NCBI RefSeq assembly: GCF_003096715.1
Contig: NZ_QEOL01000016.1
Span: 124,001-188,000 of the forward strand
From: Paraburkholderia silvatlantica
GTDB lineage: Bacteria > Pseudomonadota > Gammaproteobacteria > Burkholderiales > Burkholderiaceae
Length of the DNA: 64,000 bases
Reading direction: 5' to 3'
In this document: positions 53,837 to 62,054 of the stretch, one piece after another
Position numbering within the stretch: position 1 is the first letter of the stretch
How the letters are laid out: the number at the start of each line of letters is the position of its first letter
Notes under the pieces: model-generated
What the model was told of the DNA's origin: nothing
Database searches by the model: none
What the model saw: only the letters and a program-made list of their open reading frames with translations
Program-made: the position numbers and the translations under genes

Positions 53837-54684
53837 TGTCCAGTTTGTCGAAGCGCACGTTGCGCGCCAGTCTGCTTTTATCCGCTGTCGCGGCCTGTGC
53901 CGCAGCAGCCGGCACCGCACATGCCGATGCCACGCTCGATCGCATCAAGGCGCGCGGCACGCTCGTAGTCGGTGTCGTGCTGGATGGCACGTATGGCACG
54001 CTCGATCCCGCAACGCGCCAGCCGATCGGCTACAACGTCGAGCTTGGCGAAAGTCTTGCGCGTCATCTGGGCGTGAAGTTCGAAGCCGTCGAAGTGACGC
54101 CGCCGAACCGCGTGCAGTTCCTGCAGCAGGGCAAGGTCGATGCGCTGATCGCCAGCATGCAGTACACGAAGGAGCGCGACGAGATACTCAGCTACGTGCC
54201 GACGCCGTTCGAGGAAATTGGCGGCAGCGCGATGGTGCACAAGGGTTCCGGCATTCATGACTGGACCGATTTGCGCGACAAGCCGGTGTGCGTCTCTCAA
54301 GGCAGCAACTACACGAAGCCGCTGATCGAACAGTACGGCGCACAGGTCAAGGCGTTCAAGGGAATGCCTGAAGCGTTGCTCGCGCTGCGCGGCGGCACGT
54401 GTGTCGCATCGGTGCATGTGACACCCGGTATTCAGGCGCGTCTGGCGAATCCGTCGGGTGAATGGAAAGACTATGAATCTCCAATGCGTACCCAGCTCAT
54501 TCCATCGCCATCCGTGATCTGGGTTCGCAAGGGACAGACCGACACCGTTGCGGCGTTCGACAAGATCGTCAAGGACTGGCATCGCACGGGCTTTCTGATC
54601 GAAGAAGGCAACAAGTGGCACATGCCGCCTTCGCAACAGCTACAGCAGTGGCATCAGCAATACGCGTCCAACAAGGAAAACTGA
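53833..54684 (+). CDS. ABC amino-acid-binding protein (SBP_bac_3), copy 2
   Basis: A 283-residue periplasmic binding protein with a signal peptide (LLLSAVAACAAAAGTAHA) and mature start DATLDRIKARGTLVVGVVLD. It is paralogous to the protein encoded at 48270 over the whole length. No permease follows; the nearest compatible permeases are those at 46707-48267. Start uses the first ATG of ATGATG, which overlaps the rhodanese stop, so it is translated together with the sulfur enzymes. Confidence 0.9.
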   Translation: MMSSLSKRTLRASLLLSAVAACAAAAGTAHADATLDRIKARGTLVVGVVLDGTYGTLDPATRQPIGYNVELGESLARHLGVKFEAVEVTPPNRVQFLQQGKVDALIASMQYTKERDEILSYVPTPFEEIGGSAMVHKGSGIHDWTDLRDKPVCVSQGSNYTKPLIEQYGAQVKAFKGMPEALLALRGGTCVASVHVTPGIQARLANPSGEWKDYESPMRTQLIPSPSVIWVRKGQTDTVAAFDKIVKDWHRTGFLIEEGNKWHMPPSQQLQQWHQQYASNKEN

Positions 54685-54687
54685 ACC

Positions 54688-56121
54688 ATGACACAGACTG
54701 TGGATGTAGATCACGAGGCCCGCCGTACGCTCGATCTGCTCGGACCGGCGCCCGACAACTGGGTACCGGACCATCCCGGCATTGATCACAATGTCTTGAT
54801 CGTCGGTGCAGGGCAGACGGGCTGCGCCTTTGCGTTCGCGCTGGGACGCGCGGGCATTGGCCGCGTCAGCGTGATCGATGCGGCGGCCGATGCGTCGAAA
54901 GCGGGTGTGTGGCTCAACCGTGCGCGCATGAACAAACTGCGTACGCCGAAGACGCTGGTCGGGCCCGAAGGTGGCTTGCCGGGACTGAGTTTTCGCGCGT
55001 GGTACGAATCGCGTTTCGGTGCCGCGTCGTATCAGGAGATCGACCGTATTCCGCGCGAGCGATGGGCCGAGTATCTCGCGTGGTATCGCGAGTTTCTCGA
55101 GGTGCCGATTCGCTACGGCACGCGCCTCGTGAAAATCGAGCCGAAGGACACGCATTTCGCGCTGCATCTGGAAACGGGCGGCAGCACGCATGTCGAGACT
55201 GCACGCAAGATCGTGTTGTGCAATGGCGTGGCGGGCAACGGCGGGGCGCTCGTGCCGACCGTGCTGCAGTCGTTGCCTGCGCACCTCGTCGCGCATACGT
55301 CCGATGCGATCGATTTTTCCGCCCTGCGCGGCAAGTCGGTCGCCGTGCTGGGCGGTGCCGCTTCCGCATTCGATGCCGCAGCGACTGCGCTCGAAGCCGG
55401 CGCGGGCGAGGTCCATCTGTTCGCGCGCCGCACCACGCTCGCGGCCACGCCTGTATCGCGCGCGCGTGCGTATCCGGGCGCCTACGACAACTACTTCGAT
55501 CTGCCGGACGCATTGCGCTGGGCACAGGCGCTGCGCTTCAAGCGTTCGGGATCGACAGCGCCGCCTGACTCGATCGAACGCGTCACGCGCTTCGAGAATT
55601 TCCATCTGCATCTCGGCGCGCAATGGGCGTCCGCAAGCGAAGCGGCGGGGCAGATCGAAGCCGGGGTGGCGGGCGATTCATTCCGCTTCGACTTTGCGAT
55701 TGCGGGAACGGGTTACTTCGTGAATCCGGCTGCACGTCCCGAACTGGCAGACTTTGCATCGCACATTCTGCTGTGGCGAGATCAGTACACGCCGTCGAAA
55801 GAAGACGCGGACGATGGACTCGGTGCGCATCCATATCTCGGCCAGGCGCTCGAATACAGGGAAAAGGTGGCGGGGCAAGCGCCGTATCTGAAGCATATCC
55901 ACGTCTACAATCCGGCGGGCTTTGTGAGTGCGGGTGTGCCCGTGGGCGACGTGCCGAGCATGAAGCGCGATATCCCGGCCGTGGTACGCCGCATCAGCCG
56001 CGATCTGTTTCTGTCGGATATCGACCTGCATGCAAAGCGGCTCGCTGCCGAGGTGCCGCCGGAGTTCGATGAGTCGGCGTATGCGTCGAGCGTGTGGCGC
56101 ATCGAGACGTCCGGGGCCTGA
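54688..56121 (+). CDS. FAD/NAD(P)-dependent monooxygenase-like flavoprotein (paralogue 2)
   Basis: A 477-residue flavoprotein paralogous to that encoded at 38919. FAD motif NVLIVGAGQTGCAFAFALG near residue 36 and a second nucleotide motif VAVLGGAASAFDAAA near residue 214; GTGYF corresponds to the FATGF segment. Shared blocks include FRAWYE..FG and IPR..W..YL.WYR. It is three bases after the binding-protein gene and ends the plus-strand operon ATPase, dioxygenase, lyase, rhodanese, binding protein, flavoprotein. A role in oxygenating the imported sulfur or nitrogen compound before C-S cleavage is likely but not shown. Confidence 0.83.
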   Translation: MTQTVDVDHEARRTLDLLGPAPDNWVPDHPGIDHNVLIVGAGQTGCAFAFALGRAGIGRVSVIDAAADASKAGVWLNRARMNKLRTPKTLVGPEGGLPGLSFRAWYESRFGAASYQEIDRIPRERWAEYLAWYREFLEVPIRYGTRLVKIEPKDTHFALHLETGGSTHVETARKIVLCNGVAGNGGALVPTVLQSLPAHLVAHTSDAIDFSALRGKSVAVLGGAASAFDAAATALEAGAGEVHLFARRTTLAATPVSRARAYPGAYDNYFDLPDALRWAQALRFKRSGSTAPPDSIERVTRFENFHLHLGAQWASASEAAGQIEAGVAGDSFRFDFAIAGTGYFVNPAARPELADFASHILLWRDQYTPSKEDADDGLGAHPYLGQALEYREKVAGQAPYLKHIHVYNPAGFVSAGVPVGDVPSMKRDIPAVVRRISRDLFLSDIDLHAKRLAAEVPPEFDESAYASSVWRIETSGA

Positions 56122-56167
56122 ATGCGCTTGAAAGCGGAAATGAGAACGGTCGTCGATGACGCCCGTG

Positions 56168-56185
56168 AGCCCCGCTTCGGCGGGG
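56168..56185. terminator. Terminator hairpin between convergent operons
   Basis: GCCCCGC/GCGGGGC arms with a TTCG loop followed by CTTTC, 46 bases after the flavoprotein stop and before the converging binding-protein gene. The stable tetraloop stem could act for both directions. Confidence 0.7.
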
Positions 56186-56295
56186 CCTTTCCGCTCAAAC
56201 GTCACGCGCACCCGTTCCTGCGCGCCACATCGGCGCGCAATTGATCGCCGAGCGCAGTATGGCACAGCACGGCACGCTGCTTCCGAAGCACGCGA

Positions 56296-57342
56296 TCATT
56301 GCTCGATCTGCCGGTTCCAGCGTGAATCCCACTGCGCGCGGTGCTCGTTGATTACCTCCCAGTCCACCACCGTCACCTTCTTCACGAGCTGGTCGAGATT
56401 ACCCAGGCTCTTTTGCATGTCGGCCGGCATGGTCGCGTTCTGGTTGGTCGGGATCTGCTTGCCGGCGGCGGCCGCCTTGCTCTGCGCGGGCGCCGAAAGC
56501 AGGAACTGCGCGAGCTTTTGCGCAAGCTGCGGATCAGGATTGTTCTTCACCACGCAAAGGTCCACGAGCAGCAGCACGGCGCCTTCCTTCGGGTTGGCGT
56601 AGGCAACGGGCAGGCCCTTGTCCTTCAGGTCGCCCACGGCGGTCGGCGTGAGCGGGAAGATGCCGGCCTCGCCGGTCTGGATCATCTCCGAGAGCTTGGC
56701 CGAATTCGGAATGTATTCGACGACGTTCGGCCCCACCGTGCTCGCCCACTTCGTGAAGCCCGGCTCGACATTGCTCTCGCTGCCACCCATCAGACGGTTG
56801 ATGGCGAGAAAGCCATGCAGCCCGAAGGTGCTGCTCGAAGCCGACTGGAACACGACCTTGCCCTTGTATTTCGGATTGGCAAAATCGAGCCACGAAGTGG
56901 GCGGCGTCCAGCCTTTATCCGCGAATACCTTCGTGTTGTAGCCGATGCCCGTCATGCCGAGCTGCACGCCGGCGCCTATGTCGCCTTTCATGCGCGCGAA
57001 CGGATAAAGCTCCTTGAGCACCGGCGAATCGTCGAGCTTCTCGCACACGCCCATGCTCACGGCGCGCGCCATTACGCCGTCGTCGAGAAAGGCGACATGC
57101 ATCTGCGGGCTGTTGCGGTTGGCGAGGAGCTTCGCGAGCACGTCGGACGACGTGCCCGGCACGACCACCACCTTCACGTTGTTAGCCTTCTCGAAGTCGG
57201 GCAGGACCTGGCTCGTGTAAGCCTTCTCCATCGGACCGCCGTTCATTCCGATGTAGATCGTCTTTGTTTGCGACCAGGCGCCGGGCGAGACGCCCAAGGC
57301 AACGAGCGCGGCTAGCGAGGCCAGGGTGTGTGTGAGTTTCAT
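56296..57342 (-). CDS. ABC substrate-binding protein, PotD/spermidine type
   Basis: A 348-residue periplasmic protein. Signal peptide ends at GAWSQTK, and the mature protein continues TIYIGMNGGPMEKAYTSQVL. PGTSSDVLAKLLANR, GMTGIGYNTKVFADKGW and FPLTPTAVGDLKDKGLPVAY are the SBP_bac_8-type landmarks of the polyamine/opine/iron group. It is the last gene of a seven-gene minus-strand operon encoding a PotABC-type transporter and a three-subunit dehydrogenase. Octopine, putrescine, hydroxyproline or related amino-acid derivatives are possible ligands in view of that enzyme. Confidence 0.9.
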   Translation of the reverse strand: MKLTHTLASLAALVALGVSPGAWSQTKTIYIGMNGGPMEKAYTSQVLPDFEKANNVKVVVVPGTSSDVLAKLLANRNSPQMHVAFLDDGVMARAVSMGVCEKLDDSPVLKELYPFARMKGDIGAGVQLGMTGIGYNTKVFADKGWTPPTSWLDFANPKYKGKVVFQSASSSTFGLHGFLAINRLMGGSESNVEPGFTKWASTVGPNVVEYIPNSAKLSEMIQTGEAGIFPLTPTAVGDLKDKGLPVAYANPKEGAVLLLVDLCVVKNNPDPQLAQKLAQFLLSAPAQSKAAAAGKQIPTNQNATMPADMQKSLGNLDQLVKKVTVVDWEVINEHRAQWDSRWNRQIEQ

Positions 57343-57354
57343 CGAGGGGACTCC

Positions 57355-58491
57355 TTATTTGATTGGGAGGGCGGCATGAACGGAAGACTGCGTGAAGCGG
57401 CCGATAGCGAACGCTTCGATGGGCGTGTTCGTCGCCCCTTCAGTGATGAGATCCGCGAGGACTTCGCCGACGCCAGGCGCCAACAAGAAGCCGCCGCCGG
57501 AAAAGCCGAAAGCGTGCAAGAGGCGCGGCGTGGTGTTGCTGAAACCGATGATGGGGTTGCTGTCCGGTGTTTCGCCTTCCACGCCGCTCCATGTGCGGAT
57601 GAGCAGCGCATCGCGCAGGCCGGGCAGCAGTTCGCAGGCGTCGCGCATGACAGCGCGCGTGGTCGCGGTGGAGGGCTGCGCGTACTCGCCGTCGCCGTGT
57701 CCGCGCCCGCCGCCGATCACGCAGTTGCCGCGCTCGACCTGGCGCGCATAGACGCCGCCGCCATACACGCCCAGGTTGTGCTGGATAAAGCGCGGCAGTG
57801 GCTCGGTGACCCACATGTTCGGGTAGATCGGCTTCATCGGCACGGTTTCGCCGAACGCGCCCGCCACCGTATTGGCCCAGGCGCCCGACGCGTTGATGAG
57901 CCAGTCGGCGCTGATGCGCTCGTTGCCCGCTCGCATCTGGAAGCGCCGGCCGTCGAAGCTCAGGTCGCCGAGCGCGGTCTGCTCCTGCACGTGCGCACCC
58001 GCCCGCCGCGCCGCCGCCGCGAAGCCGGGCGAGACGAGACGCGGATTCGCCTGGCCGTCGCTCGCGCATAGCGCCCCGCCAATGGCGGCCTTGCCGAGCC
58101 AGGGGTAGCGGCGGCGAAACGCTTCGCCGCTCATGACCCGCGACTCCACGCCGAAATCGCGTGCCATGGCGGACCATGCGTGAAGCGCCTCGAGATCGCT
58201 GTCGCGGCGCGCCAGGCGCAAGTGTCCCGAGACGACGAACTCGCCGTCGATGCCGATCAGCTCGGGCAAGCGGTTCCACACACGCCGGGCGCGCACCGCA
58301 AGCGGCAGTTGCTCGGCGCTGCGGCCGTGGGTGCGCACGCCGCCGTAGTTCACGCCGCTCGCCTGTGCACCGCAAAAGCGCCGCTCGAACAAGCCGGCGC
58401 TCACGCCCTTGCGCGCGAGCGCTAGCGCCGCCGATGCGCCGACGAGCCCGCCGCCAGCAATCACAACCTGGAAGTGGCGCGTGTCACTCAT
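57355..58491 (-). CDS. FAD-dependent amino-acid dehydrogenase, beta-type subunit (HcnC/OoxB/LhpB-like)
   Basis: A 378-residue DAO-superfamily protein. FAD motif VVIAGGGLVGASAALAL at the N-terminus, NYGGVRTHGRSAEQLPLAV after it, and WSGVEGETPDSNPIIGFS with GFSGGGFLLAPGVGEVLADL at the C-terminus as in D-amino-acid dehydrogenase and glycine oxidase relatives. Its start overlaps the stop of the FAD/NAD(P) subunit by eight bases. Together with that subunit and the small ferredoxin-like protein it makes the three-component layout known in HCN synthase, octopine/nopaline oxidase and D-hydroxyproline dehydrogenase. The substrate-oxidising site is in this subunit. Confidence 0.87.
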   Translation of the reverse strand: MSDTRHFQVVIAGGGLVGASAALALARKGVSAGLFERRFCGAQASGVNYGGVRTHGRSAEQLPLAVRARRVWNRLPELIGIDGEFVVSGHLRLARRDSDLEALHAWSAMARDFGVESRVMSGEAFRRRYPWLGKAAIGGALCASDGQANPRLVSPGFAAAARRAGAHVQEQTALGDLSFDGRRFQMRAGNERISADWLINASGAWANTVAGAFGETVPMKPIYPNMWVTEPLPRFIQHNLGVYGGGVYARQVERGNCVIGGGRGHGDGEYAQPSTATTRAVMRDACELLPGLRDALLIRTWSGVEGETPDSNPIIGFSNTTPRLLHAFGFSGGGFLLAPGVGEVLADLITEGATNTPIEAFAIGRFTQSSVHAALPIK

Positions 58492-59920
58492 CGTGGGCTT
58501 CCTCTTCGACGACCTGCACGCCGTCGTCGAACAGCATCGGCGAAATGGGAATCGGCTTGATAGGCGCCTGGCTGCGCAAACGGCCCACCTCGTGCAACGG
58601 CTTGCCGGTCTCCGCGCTCAGCAGCGCCATGGCGGATTCGCCGCACATGCGTCCCTGGCAGCGCCCCATGCCGATACGCGTGAGCGCCTTCAGCCGGTTG
58701 ACTTCGGTAGCGAAACCGTTGCGTATGCAACTACGCAGCGTGCCTGCGTCGACTTCCTCGCAGCGGCAGACGGTCAGATCGTCGGGCCAGCTGGCGGCGC
58801 AGTTGGCCGGAGGGGCGAACGCCTGCTCGATGCCCACGCGAAAGCGCGTAATACGCTCGAGGCGCTTTTCGATCGTTGCCGCGTCAGGCATGTCGGCATC
58901 GCGCTTTGGCGCTTCGATGCCGATGTCTTCGAGCACCGCGTGCGCTGCGCGGCGGCCCGCGAGTTCGGCGGCATCGGCGCCTGCGATACCCGCGCCGTCG
59001 CCGGCCAGATAGACGCCCGGCACGGAGCTGCGGCCTGCCGCATCGCGCTCGGGCAGCCAGCAGCGGTTGAGGGCGTCGAAGACGAAGCGGCAGCCCGCGA
59101 GATCGGCGAGCTGGGTTTCTGGCCGCAAGCCGTGGCCGAGGCCGATCGCATCGCAGGCAATGGCGTGCTCTTTGCCGTCGGCCGCGCGCCAGCGCACGTA
59201 TTGCACCGCTTCGTCGCCTTCAATGGTCTCGAGCGCAACGCTACGCTCCATGCGCACGCCATGCGCCTTGAGCCACGCGACGTAGTACACGCCCCTGGCG
59301 AAGGTGCCCGGCTGGTTGAGCAGCTTCGGCGCGGCGGCGGCCTGGCGCGCGAACGGGCTCGTGTCGAGCACGGCGGCCACTTGCGCGCCCGCTTTTGCAT
59401 ACTGATAAGCGACGAGGTAGAGCAGCGGCCCGGTGCCGGCGAACACGGTGCGCTGGCCAATTGCGCAGCCCTGCGCCTTCAGCGCGACCTGCGCGCCGCC
59501 GAGCGTATAGACGCCTGGCAACGTCCAGCCAGGCAATGGCACGATGCGGTCGGTCGCGCCGCTCGCGATGATCAGGCGCGACCAGGGCACGCTCGCTTCG
59601 CGGCCTTCGCGCAGGGTGTCGAGCCGGCCCGGCTCGCACGACCACGCGAGCGTGTCGGGGCGATAGTCGATCTTCGTGAGCAGCTCGGCCATGGCGCGAT
59701 GGACCGCGTCGGCTTTCTTCGCCTCGAAGCCGTAGAGCGCGGTTTTCGTGCGCGAGAAGCCCGCATCGGCTACGGGCTGGCGATAAATCTGGCCGCCCCA
59801 GCGCGCGTTTTCGTCGATCACGGTGGGGCGCAGTCCCGCAGCCACCAGGGTTTGCGCGGCACGAATGCCGGCCGGTCCCGCGCCGACGATGACGATGCGA
59901 TCGGGCCTGGCCGCGCTCAT
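58484..59920 (-). CDS. FAD/NAD(P) oxidoreductase subunit with BFD-like [2Fe-2S] domain (HcnB/OoxA/LhpE-like)
   Basis: A 478-residue subunit. FAD motif RIVIVGAGPAGIRAAQTL, then WGGQIYRQP and ASGATDRIVPLPGWTLPGVY; YLAGDGAGIAGADAAELAGR is the C-terminal FAD site. Residues about 390-445 are a bacterioferredoxin-associated-ferredoxin-type domain with cysteines in VCRCEEVD and GRCQGRMCGESA that can bind a [2Fe-2S] cluster. This is the alpha-type subunit in HcnABC and related dehydrogenases. Start overlaps the ferredoxin-like gene stop as ATGA. Confidence 0.9.
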   Translation of the reverse strand: MSAARPDRIVIVGAGPAGIRAAQTLVAAGLRPTVIDENARWGGQIYRQPVADAGFSRTKTALYGFEAKKADAVHRAMAELLTKIDYRPDTLAWSCEPGRLDTLREGREASVPWSRLIIASGATDRIVPLPGWTLPGVYTLGGAQVALKAQGCAIGQRTVFAGTGPLLYLVAYQYAKAGAQVAAVLDTSPFARQAAAAPKLLNQPGTFARGVYYVAWLKAHGVRMERSVALETIEGDEAVQYVRWRAADGKEHAIACDAIGLGHGLRPETQLADLAGCRFVFDALNRCWLPERDAAGRSSVPGVYLAGDGAGIAGADAAELAGRRAAHAVLEDIGIEAPKRDADMPDAATIEKRLERITRFRVGIEQAFAPPANCAASWPDDLTVCRCEEVDAGTLRSCIRNGFATEVNRLKALTRIGMGRCQGRMCGESAMALLSAETGKPLHEVGRLRSQAPIKPIPISPMLFDDGVQVVEEEAHDE

Positions 59921-60255
59921 CGCGCACCTCCGTTACAAGCTTCGGTATCCGGAACGGGTTGTGTCACTACACGCATGCCTTCATGCAGTGTCGTGGAGCA
60001 GGCACGCAGGCGCGTACCGTCTTCGCTGCGCACCCAGCAGTCCTGGCAAGCCCCGATCAGGCAGAAGCCCGCGCGTGGCGCCGTGCTGAACTCGCTGCGG
60101 CGCACGTGCCGCTGGTGCGTGAGGATCGCGGTGAGCAGCGTATCGCCCACGAGCGCTTTGACTTCGACGCCGTCTAAAACGAAGGAAACGCTTGCGCGCG
60201 CGGTCTCGGCAACGCGGACGAACTGGGCAAGGGGAAGCGGCGTGACGGTACTCAT
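59917..60255 (-). CDS. Small [2Fe-2S] ferredoxin-like subunit (HcnA/LhpF-like)
   Basis: A 112-residue protein: FVLDGVEVKALVGDTLLTAIL is the start of the ferredoxin fold and GFCLIGACQDCWV plus RACSTTL give the four cysteines in the spacing used by the small subunits of HCN synthase and octopine oxidase. The ATG at 60255 is preferred, although an ATG eight codons upstream (60279) cannot be excluded and neither has a good ribosome site. It links the two FAD subunits electronically. Confidence 0.88.
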   Translation of the reverse strand: MSTVTPLPLAQFVRVAETARASVSFVLDGVEVKALVGDTLLTAILTHQRHVRRSEFSTAPRAGFCLIGACQDCWVRSEDGTRLRACSTTLHEGMRVVTQPVPDTEACNGGAR

Positions 60256-60302
60256 GGGAGGTCGGTAGCGCGGCAACAAGAATCGAACGAGACGGGCGGC
60301 GT

Positions 60303-61097
60303 TCAGTGCTGCCCGATCAGAATGCGGTTGAGCCCGTACACGCGGTCGAGCAGGAACATCGCGCCCGCCGTGATGAAAATGACGAGCGCGGAAACGGAAG
60401 CCATCATGGGATCGATCGACTCGGTCGCATACATGTACATGCGCACGGGCAGCGTGACGGTTTGCGGCGAGGTCACGAAGATCGACATCGTCAGTTCATC
60501 GAAACTGTTGATGAACGCGAGCAGCCAGCCGCCCGTGATGCCGGGCACGATCATCGGCAGCGTGACGCGGCGGAAGGTGGTCCACGCGCTCGCGCCGAGC
60601 GACGCGGCTGCATGCTCGATGCTGCGGTCGAGGCCGCTTACTGAGGCGAGCACGAGCCGCATGACGAACGGCGTGATGATGATCATGTGCGCAAGGATCA
60701 GCCACGCGAACGAGCCAGTTGCGCCGATCAGCGCGAAGAAGCGCAGCAGCGCGATGCCCAGAACGAGCCCCGGAATCACGAGCGGCGAAAGCAGCAGTGC
60801 GTTGAGAAAGCCGCGGCCCGGAAAGCGTGCACGCCCGATTGCGAGTCCCGCAGGCAATGCGATGACGAGCGAGAGCGTGGCTGAGGCGAACGCGAGTTTG
60901 AGGCTGTTGAAGAACGCGGTGATGAAGTCCGGGTAGTCGAGAATCGCGCGGAACCAGCGCAGCGAGAGTCCGTGCGTGGGGAGCGTCAGGGTTTCGTCGG
61001 GCGTGAAGGCCACGAGGATCACGATGACGAGCGGCGCCAGCACGAACAGAATGACGAAGCTATGAAACGTGAGGGCGAGCGGTCCGTTTTTGCGCAT
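60303..61097 (-). CDS. ABC permease, PotC type
   Basis: A 264-residue permease. FIVLFVLAPLVIVILVAFTP-like first helix, LSLRWFRAILDYPDFITAFF as in PotC, and the coupling loop EHAAASLGASAWTTFRRVTLP. It partners the PotB-type permease upstream by 52 bases. An ATG 15 codons earlier exists but the family start is MRKNG. Confidence 0.9.
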   Translation of the reverse strand: MRKNGPLALTFHSFVILFVLAPLVIVILVAFTPDETLTLPTHGLSLRWFRAILDYPDFITAFFNSLKLAFASATLSLVIALPAGLAIGRARFPGRGFLNALLLSPLVIPGLVLGIALLRFFALIGATGSFAWLILAHMIIITPFVMRLVLASVSGLDRSIEHAAASLGASAWTTFRRVTLPMIVPGITGGWLLAFINSFDELTMSIFVTSPQTVTLPVRMYMYATESIDPMMASVSALVIFITAGAMFLLDRVYGLNRILIGQH

Positions 61098-61148
61098 GGT
61101 GGTGGGTCCTGGGGCCTGTTCACATTGATAACGGGCTTGCAAATGCGC

Positions 61149-62054
61149 CTAGCCCATGCTGCGCGCGTAGCGCCGTTCGAGCACGCGGTAGTAGGTGAGC
61201 ATCACCACGAGATTGGCGACGAGCAGGAGCACGGCGATGGTCGCGCCGAGCGGCCAGTTCATCGAGCTCAGGAACTGGTCGTACACCGCGGTGGCCGCCA
61301 CCTTCAGGCGCCTGCCGCCCAGCAGGCCCGGAATCGCGAAGGCGCTCGCCGACAGGCCGAACACCATGAGGCTGCCGGAGAGAATGCCCGGCATGAGCTG
61401 CGGCAGCACGATGCGGCGCATGGTGGTGAACGGCGAGGCCATGAGCGACAGCGCTGCGTTTTCGGTTTGCGGATCGAGCCTTTGCAGCGCGGTCCATACC
61501 GGAATCACCATGAACGGCAGCATCACATGCACGAGCGCGACGACGATGGCGAAGGTCGTGTACTCGAGCTTGAAGGGTCCCGCGCCGAACAGGCCGAAGA
61601 ACTGGTTCACGAGGCCGTTCATGTTGAGCAGCATGCTCCAGCCGAACGCGCGCACCACGACGGAAACCAGCAGCGGCGCGAGGATCACGAGCAGGAAGAG
61701 CGAGCGCCACGGGTCGCGCATGCGCGAGAGGATGTACGCCTCGGGCGTGCCGATCACGACGCACAGCAGCGTGGTGAGCGCGGCAATGCCGAAGGTGCGC
61801 AGGAAGATCGTGTGGAAGTACGACGAACCCAGCACTTCCACGTAGTTGTGCAGATCGAATGCGGCAATGGGGCCGCTCATCGGATCGAAGCGGTAGAACG
61901 TGAGCGCGACGGTCATGGCGAGCGGCACGAGCACGAGCGCGGCGAACAGCAGGAGCGCGGGTGCGCTCATGAGCCAGAGCGGCAGGTAAGCCTGCCAGCC
62001 GGCGCGCATGGTGGCGCGCGCGGCAGGCTGCGAAGCGCGGAGCGTGCTAGACAT
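61149..62054 (-). CDS. ABC permease, PotB type
   Basis: A 301-residue permease. The start at 62054 has a perfect AGGAGG nine bases upstream and overlaps the end of the ATPase gene by eight bases, deciding it over the longer frame. LPLWLMSAPALLLFAALVLV is the first helix, and ENAALSLMASPFTTMRRIVLP is in the coupling region. Confidence 0.9.
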   Translation of the reverse strand: MSSTLRASQPAARATMRAGWQAYLPLWLMSAPALLLFAALVLVPLAMTVALTFYRFDPMSGPIAAFDLHNYVEVLGSSYFHTIFLRTFGIAALTTLLCVVIGTPEAYILSRMRDPWRSLFLLVILAPLLVSVVVRAFGWSMLLNMNGLVNQFFGLFGAGPFKLEYTTFAIVVALVHVMLPFMVIPVWTALQRLDPQTENAALSLMASPFTTMRRIVLPQLMPGILSGSLMVFGLSASAFAIPGLLGGRRLKVAATAVYDQFLSSMNWPLGATIAVLLLVANLVVMLTYYRVLERRYARSMG

